A stretch of DNA of 64,000 nucleotides. Source: Lepisosteus oculatus (Eukaryota; Chordata; Actinopteri; Semionotiformes; Lepisosteidae). A program made the position numbers and the translations under genes. The stretch covers positions 15,698,436 to 15,762,435 of the forward strand of contig NC_090705.1 of the NCBI RefSeq assembly GCF_040954835.1. Reading direction: 5' to 3'. Under the pieces are notes generated by a model, which worked only from the letters and a program-made list of their open reading frames with translations, was not told where the DNA came from and did not search any database. Below are positions 61,701-64,000 of this stretch, one piece after another; position 1 is the first letter of the stretch; every line of letters begins with the position of its first letter.

Positions 61701-64000
61701 AAGAAAATGGTGAAGCGGGAACCCCCCTCTGCAGACCCGGTGCTGGAGCAGGCCATTCACATGTCCCTCCAGGATGCCATCAAGGCGGCACACACCGCCG
61801 AGATCCAAGTCTTCGCGGGCTACAGCTGCGACCTCATCCGGGTGGACATCGCCCTGGGGAAGAAGGTGGGGCTGAGGCAGTGCGAGGAGAAAGTGGAGCA
61901 CAGGTGTCTCAAGAACTTGTCGGAGCAGCACAGGAAGTACGTGGACATCATCCAGAGAAAGCACGCCGTGGACATCCAGATTCAGGGAAGCACCGCCACA
62001 ATACAAGGCTTTAAAGACTACGTCTCTGAGGCGGTCCCTGACGTGAAAAGGCTAATCAAGAAGATCTCGGCCTCGGTGCCAGATTCTGATGTTTTGCAGA
62101 GCGTGCAGTGGGTCTGGCACGATGGGAAGTCAGATTCCACACCTTATCCGCCCAGCGCCAATGTCTTTATAGAGAATGCCTGGAAAATGAAGGAGAAAAG
62201 GATTGATATTTTGTTTGATAGCCAGCCTTACACCATTGACTTTGGAAAGATGGAGGAGTACAACATTGTCACTGGGAAATCAGTACGTATTGCAAGGAAG
62301 TTACTGAGCGATGTGGACTTGTATTCAGATCTGCCAGGTACGGTAAAGAACACAGCCTTTCCGAATTTCCGAGGACGGCGATGTTGGTTATCACATTATA
62401 TGGCTTGAGTTGTAACTTGAACGAGTAGAGGTAGCATCAGCTTAGAAGTTAAAATTGTAGTAAAACATGCAGCTTTTGCAGTAGAGTATGTTTTGTGCTC
62501 CAACAGCTGTTACGCAAAGTAAGAAAGTTCCAATAATTCAAATTTTCATTTTCTCTCAAAGCTACAATTTGAATTTCATTGAATCACTTTCCATTTTTTT
62601 TTTACAAATTTGGAAATTGTAGAATATTTAAGGATGACTATTCTCAATGACAGCCACCTTGAAATTTATATGGGTTTATAAAAGAAAATACAGAACTCTG
62701 TCACTTAAGCCTGCTCCATAAGATATTATTTTAGTGGTTTTCTAATACAGAATCATTTTTACAATGCACGTCTTGTGTTTAGTTTTGATAGTTTCCATTA
62801 CTACTCATAGTAAATTGAGGGAATTTGAATAGAGTGTTTTCTTTACTGATGTGGGTCATCAGTATATATTAAAACTTATTATTGCATGTAGGAAAAAAAA
62901 TCATTTTGGATATGTGTGCACCTTTGCATTAAGAGATGTAATTGTGAGCTGTCTTGACAGAAGAGGACCTGACTAATCTCTCCAGCCTGCCTGACGCAAC
63001 AGTGGTTTGTAAGGAATCTGATGAATTCCAAGATGTTGTCAGTGACTTCTACGACACCATTAGAGAATACCACAACAAAATAAAGGTTGTAAAGGTATGG
63101 AATCGTGATTTTGTCATTTTTATTTTTAGTTTAGGTTTCAGTTGTGTGTGTGTGTGTTGAGTGACCCATCACTGGGACTAAAGTGAAGACAAATATGTGA
63201 ACCTGTGGATGATTACCTTGTCATCCACAGGACAAACATGACCATCACCTATAGGGTCAGGGTAGAGACAGGGTCCCAGCCTGTCAGAACCATTCTTGAT
63301 TTCTTAATTAAAAAAAATAATGCTAAAGTACGGAAGCACTAATGGCTTTATAATTTTGTTCTGCTTGCAACACAGATAAGCTGCTTGCAATTGTACTCAT
63401 AACAGTAATGGCTGTGTGTAAGTGTGGGTGTTCACAGAGTGAATGCACATATTTGCATATTTCATCTTCAAGTACACTACAGGGATGAGGTCTCTGGCTC
63501 TGTGTGTGAAATAAATGGCTCAGGCTATAAAATATCTCATGCTGTTCTTTCTACAGGTTGAGAAACTCACGAACCGCCTGCTGTACAACCAGTACAAACT
63601 AAAAAAGGCTAGCATGCTCCAAAGTGCTGCTGATCCAGAAGTTGAAAGGACTCTGTACCACGGTACAAATGAAACCAGTGTGAAGGAGATCAGCATTCAT
63701 GGCTTCAACAGGAGCTTCTGTGGAAAGAACGGTACAAGTCTCTTACTCCTCTTACTTTTCTTTTGATTACTGGGGTGACCATATCTAACAGTAAAATGAC
63801 AGTTCTTCCATCTTTCTTTTAATATGTTTGTGTTTGTTTTGGAGGTTGGGATCAGAAACTAACTGCTTGTGTTGAAGGTTCTGTGAGTTTTTTTGGTAAC
63901 TTTTTCTACTTTCATTTCCTTTCACAGCCACTGTGTACGGACAAGGGGTTTATTTTGCTGTCGACTCGGCCTTGTCAGTTCAGGACCAGTACTCTCCCCC
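55719..64000 (+). CDS. parp10: PARP10: mono-ADP-ribosyltransferase, ten coding exons, 3' end cut by window
   Basis: Coding exons: 55719-55893, 57066-57311, 57402-57632, 58566-59602, 60134-60346, 60769-60916, 61294-62337, 62961-63094, 63557-63731 and 63928 to window end. Phases agree throughout; 1158 codons are visible. Domains: three RRM-like repeats (about residues 8-70, 85-165 and 155-245, e.g. KLLLRGINPQISMEVLELYV). KH-like segments lie at about 330-640 (e.g. LLRSVVSSVCTRTIVLNRPG). A cluster of UIM-like helices spans 765-845 (e.g. EDAMLSLAIQYSMES). A WWE-like domain (WVWHDGKS ... YTIDFGKMEEYN) covers about 955-1030. The catalytic domain carries YHGTN (His about 1111) and GVYFAVDSALS (Tyr about 1143); the third active-site residue lies beyond the window. 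The family adds single ADP-ribose units to proteins and nucleic acids. UIMs and the lack of macrodomains argue against PARP14. Confidence 0.92.
57770..58125 (+). repeat. Possible solo-LTR-like insertion in PARP10 intron
   Basis: Pyrimidine-rich text with TATAAA-like 'gtataaacaggg' (about 57900), then AATAAA at about 58035 and a C/T-rich end, framed by 'tgtggcatca' and 'gaccgctaca' (TG...CA). No second copy exists in this window and no target-site duplication is evident, so the call is tentative. Confidence 0.3.
58215..58440. repeat. Copy 3 of the dispersed repeat, a long inverted pair
   Basis: Left arm: 'gaacaagtaaaggtttattc', 'catgctgaaaagagaaaaaa', 'ttttggctgtggagccttct'. Right arm: 'cctgaagaagaccccacagc', 'ttctcttttcagcatggaat', 'aaacctattacttgttcc'. 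The arms are close reverse complements over about 80-90 bases, followed by 'gcagcctacgcatgcggatg', the outer block also found at 11095 and 37300. Confidence 0.8.
60366..60540 (+). repeat. SINE/LINE-tail-like insertion in PARP10 intron
   Basis: 'cttcagtttatttgtcatac' and 'gcacaagtgcaatgaaatgc' are typical wording of a common fish repeat tail, followed by an A-rich stretch with CAACAACAA-type units. No second copy lies in this window. Confidence 0.5.

Overview
The window is vertebrate nuclear DNA. Genes are split by GT-AG introns, AATAAA or ATTAAA signals follow stop codons, and fish-type SINE and LINE tails are scattered throughout. I infer a ray-finned fish, most likely a non-teleost such as a gar or bowfin. 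The reasons are single-copy genes, a 5S-rRNA-derived SINE, and an apparently intact TMEM249 (a CatSper channel subunit whose complex many teleosts have lost). The species call is inference only.

Layout, left to right. (1) 1-2978: non-coding, repeat-bearing upstream sequence. (2) 3000-10415 (+): GRINA, six coding exons, 367 aa, seven-span lifeguard family, with a long 3' UTR. (3) 11522-18320 (+): SPATC1 (speriolin), four coding exons with consistent phases. Its first intron carries an unusual C-rich minisatellite made of two different CGCG-centred palindromes (12720-13640). (4) 18321-25448: repeat-rich intergenic DNA with a CpG-rich probable SMPD5 promoter and leader exon near 23.4-23.6 kb. 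(5) 25449-31402 (+): SMPD5-like neutral sphingomyelinase, seven coding exons, 566 aa. (6) 33620-36599 (+): TMEM249, five coding exons, 211 aa, preceded by two identical X-box-like motifs. (7) 38189-51661 (-): a twelve-exon gene for a 761 aa protein with two matrin/U1-type zinc fingers and a long Arg/Tyr/Asp-rich tract. I could not name it. (8) 51662-53886: intergenic, with a decayed Tc1-type transposon. (9) 53887 to window end (+): PARP10, with an interferon-response-like element, a probable non-coding first exon and ten coding exons (1158 codons). It is cut by the window edge inside the catalytic domain.

GRINA, SPATC1, SMPD5 and PARP10 are neighbours in mammals (human 8q24.3), and TMEM249 lies a few hundred kb away there, so this is a rearranged version of a conserved block. 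SPATC1 and TMEM249 are sperm genes (centrosome, CatSper channel). GRINA and SMPD5 act at membranes in stress or apoptosis and in sphingolipid turnover. PARP10 is a mono-ADP-ribosyltransferase tied to interferon and ubiquitin signalling. They do not form one pathway; the grouping is syntenic.

Exon boundaries were derived by eye from splice consensus, reading frame and phase, and every listed coding exon chain closes in phase. No tRNA, rRNA or CRISPR feature was seen. The candidates most worth checking are the palindromic minisatellite, the unnamed zinc-finger gene with its ambiguous last exon, the tandem X-box-like sites before TMEM249, the 45-nt duplication with two splice donors in SPATC1, and the interferon-response-like site at PARP10.
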